Of a DNA stretch of 64,000 nucleotides, positions 63,350 to 64,000 are shown in pieces. Position numbers and translations under genes: made by a program. The notes beneath the pieces were generated by a model. It was not told the DNA's origin. It was given only the letters and a program-made list of their open reading frames with translations, and did not search any database. This stretch comes from Ruminococcus sp. Its GTDB lineage: Bacteria > Bacillota > Clostridia > Oscillospirales > Ruminococcaceae. The stretch spans positions 1-64,000 of the forward strand of contig JAFTQW010000029.1 in the NCBI GenBank assembly GCA_017462565.1, given 5' to 3'. The stretch's first letter is position 1, and each line of letters opens with the position of its first letter.

Positions 63350-64000
63350 ATGGTAAAAGATATTTACAGCAATATCGCTGAGCGTACCGGAGGCGATATT
63401 TACATTGGTGTAGTCGGACCTGTGAGAACAGGTAAATCGACTTTTATTAAACGTTTTATGGAGTCGCTTGTCATTCCGAATATTCCAAGCGAATTCAAGC
63501 GTGAACGCGCACTTGACGAACTTCCGCAGTCCGCAGCAGGCAAAACTATTATGACAACTGAACCGAAATTCATCCCTGAAGAAGCTGTTGAAGTCGATCT
63601 CGGAAACGGAGCGGCTTTCAGCGTCCGTCTTATCGACTGCGTTGGTTATATCGTTCCCAGTTCGCTTGGATATATTGAAAACGAACAGCCGAGAATGGTT
63701 ATGACCTCATGGTTCGATGAGGAGATCCCTTTTAATATGGCTGCTGAAATAGGTACGCAAAAGGTTATAACCGACCACTCTACGATCGGTCTTGTCATCA
63801 CAACAGACGGTTCTATTTCCGATATTCCAAGAGCTGAATATGAAGAATGCGAAGAACGTGTTATTCGTGAATTAAAAGAACTCGGAAAACCGTTTGTGGT
63901 CATACTTAATACAACAACTCCTGATTCTACCGAAACAAAAACGCTCGCCGCTCAGTTAACAGATCGTTATGACGCCAAAGTTATTCCGGTTAGCTGTCTT
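63350..64000 (+). CDS. spoIVA: Stage IV sporulation protein A (N-terminal part; cut by window edge)
   Basis: 217 residues in the window, from ATG 63350 (AAGGAGCAG upstream): GDIYIGVVGPVRTGKSTFIK (Walker A of the TRAFAC-like ATPase), RALDELPQSAAGKTIMTTEP, LIDCVGYIVPSSLGY and VILNTTTPDSTETK. SpoIVA polymerises around the forespore using ATP and forms the basement layer of the coat. It needs SipL (just upstream) in clostridia. The stop lies beyond the window. Confidence 0.94.
   Translation, partial: MVKDIYSNIAERTGGDIYIGVVGPVRTGKSTFIKRFMESLVIPNIPSEFKRERALDELPQSAAGKTIMTTEPKFIPEEAVEVDLGNGAAFSVRLIDCVGYIVPSSLGYIENEQPRMVMTSWFDEEIPFNMAAEIGTQKVITDHSTIGLVITTDGSISDIPRAEYEECEERVIRELKELGKPFVVILNTTTPDSTETKTLAAQLTDRYDAKVIPVSCL

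Overview
The window looks like a chromosomal segment of an anaerobic, spore-forming Firmicute of the Ruminococcus type (Oscillospiraceae). The grounds are: two secreted enzymes with type I dockerins (a papain-like protease and a GH5 cellulase), which implies a cellulosome; a SipL-like SPOCS/LysM protein next to spoIVA at the right edge, a clostridial spore-coat pair; AT-rich DNA with AGGAGG-type ribosome sites; and serine recombinase and MobC elements typical of gut clostridia. The species is inferred from gene content only.

Layout. 1-4.7 kb is a decayed accessory island: an ISAs1-type transposase cut by the window edge, the gene it truncates, a frameshifted DUF262/GmrSD-like gene, and a TIR-like gene interrupted by one in-frame TGA. 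4.7-18.2 kb is a minus-strand exopolysaccharide locus (A): a frameshifted DegT aminotransferase, the initiating sugar transferase, a GNAT, a DegT-like protein, two ATP-grasp proteins, three GT4 glycosyltransferases, Wzy, Wzx and alanine racemase. 18.2-22.05 kb is element debris (small coupled ORFs, Dam methylase, excisionase and NADAR fragments, a chimeric serine recombinase remnant) ending at tRNA-Leu(CAA), with integrase-arm-like repeats beside it. 22.4-25.2 kb is a DnaQ-like exonuclease/ktrB/ktrA operon. 25.5-29.6 kb holds the dockerin protease, a broken secreted protein, a lipoprotein and fragments.

29.6-39.2 kb is a six-gene minus-strand operon (DUF4132, MoxR AAA+ ATPase, DUF5682, VWA, SWIM zinc finger, small protein) behind one near-consensus promoter; it resembles E. 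coli yehI/yehL/yehM/yehP/yehQ. 39.6-40.2 kb holds a 48-residue secreted peptide divergent from a ribbon-helix-helix regulator, with a shared operator-like motif at both promoters. 40.6-48.8 kb is an 8.2-kb mobilizable element that splits a DUF1905/C39-like gene; it carries the GH5-dockerin cellulase, two AraC regulators, MobC, a broken alcohol dehydrogenase and a recombinase tail.

50-56.6 kb is a second polysaccharide locus (B): phosphatase CpsB, a fused CpsCD tyrosine kinase, a UDP-sugar 4,6-dehydratase, VanZ genes, a truncated sugar transferase and an intact aminotransferase. Loci A and B are paralogous in part and broken in opposite genes, so together they may still supply one pathway. 57-58 kb is a prophage scar. 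58-61.5 kb holds a PNPOx-like protein, a zinc-ribbon protein and an ABC transporter pair. 61.6-64 kb is sipL and spoIVA, separated by one copy of a ~163-bp foldback repeat that also lies at 22.4 kb and, in pieces, at 25.2-25.5 kb.
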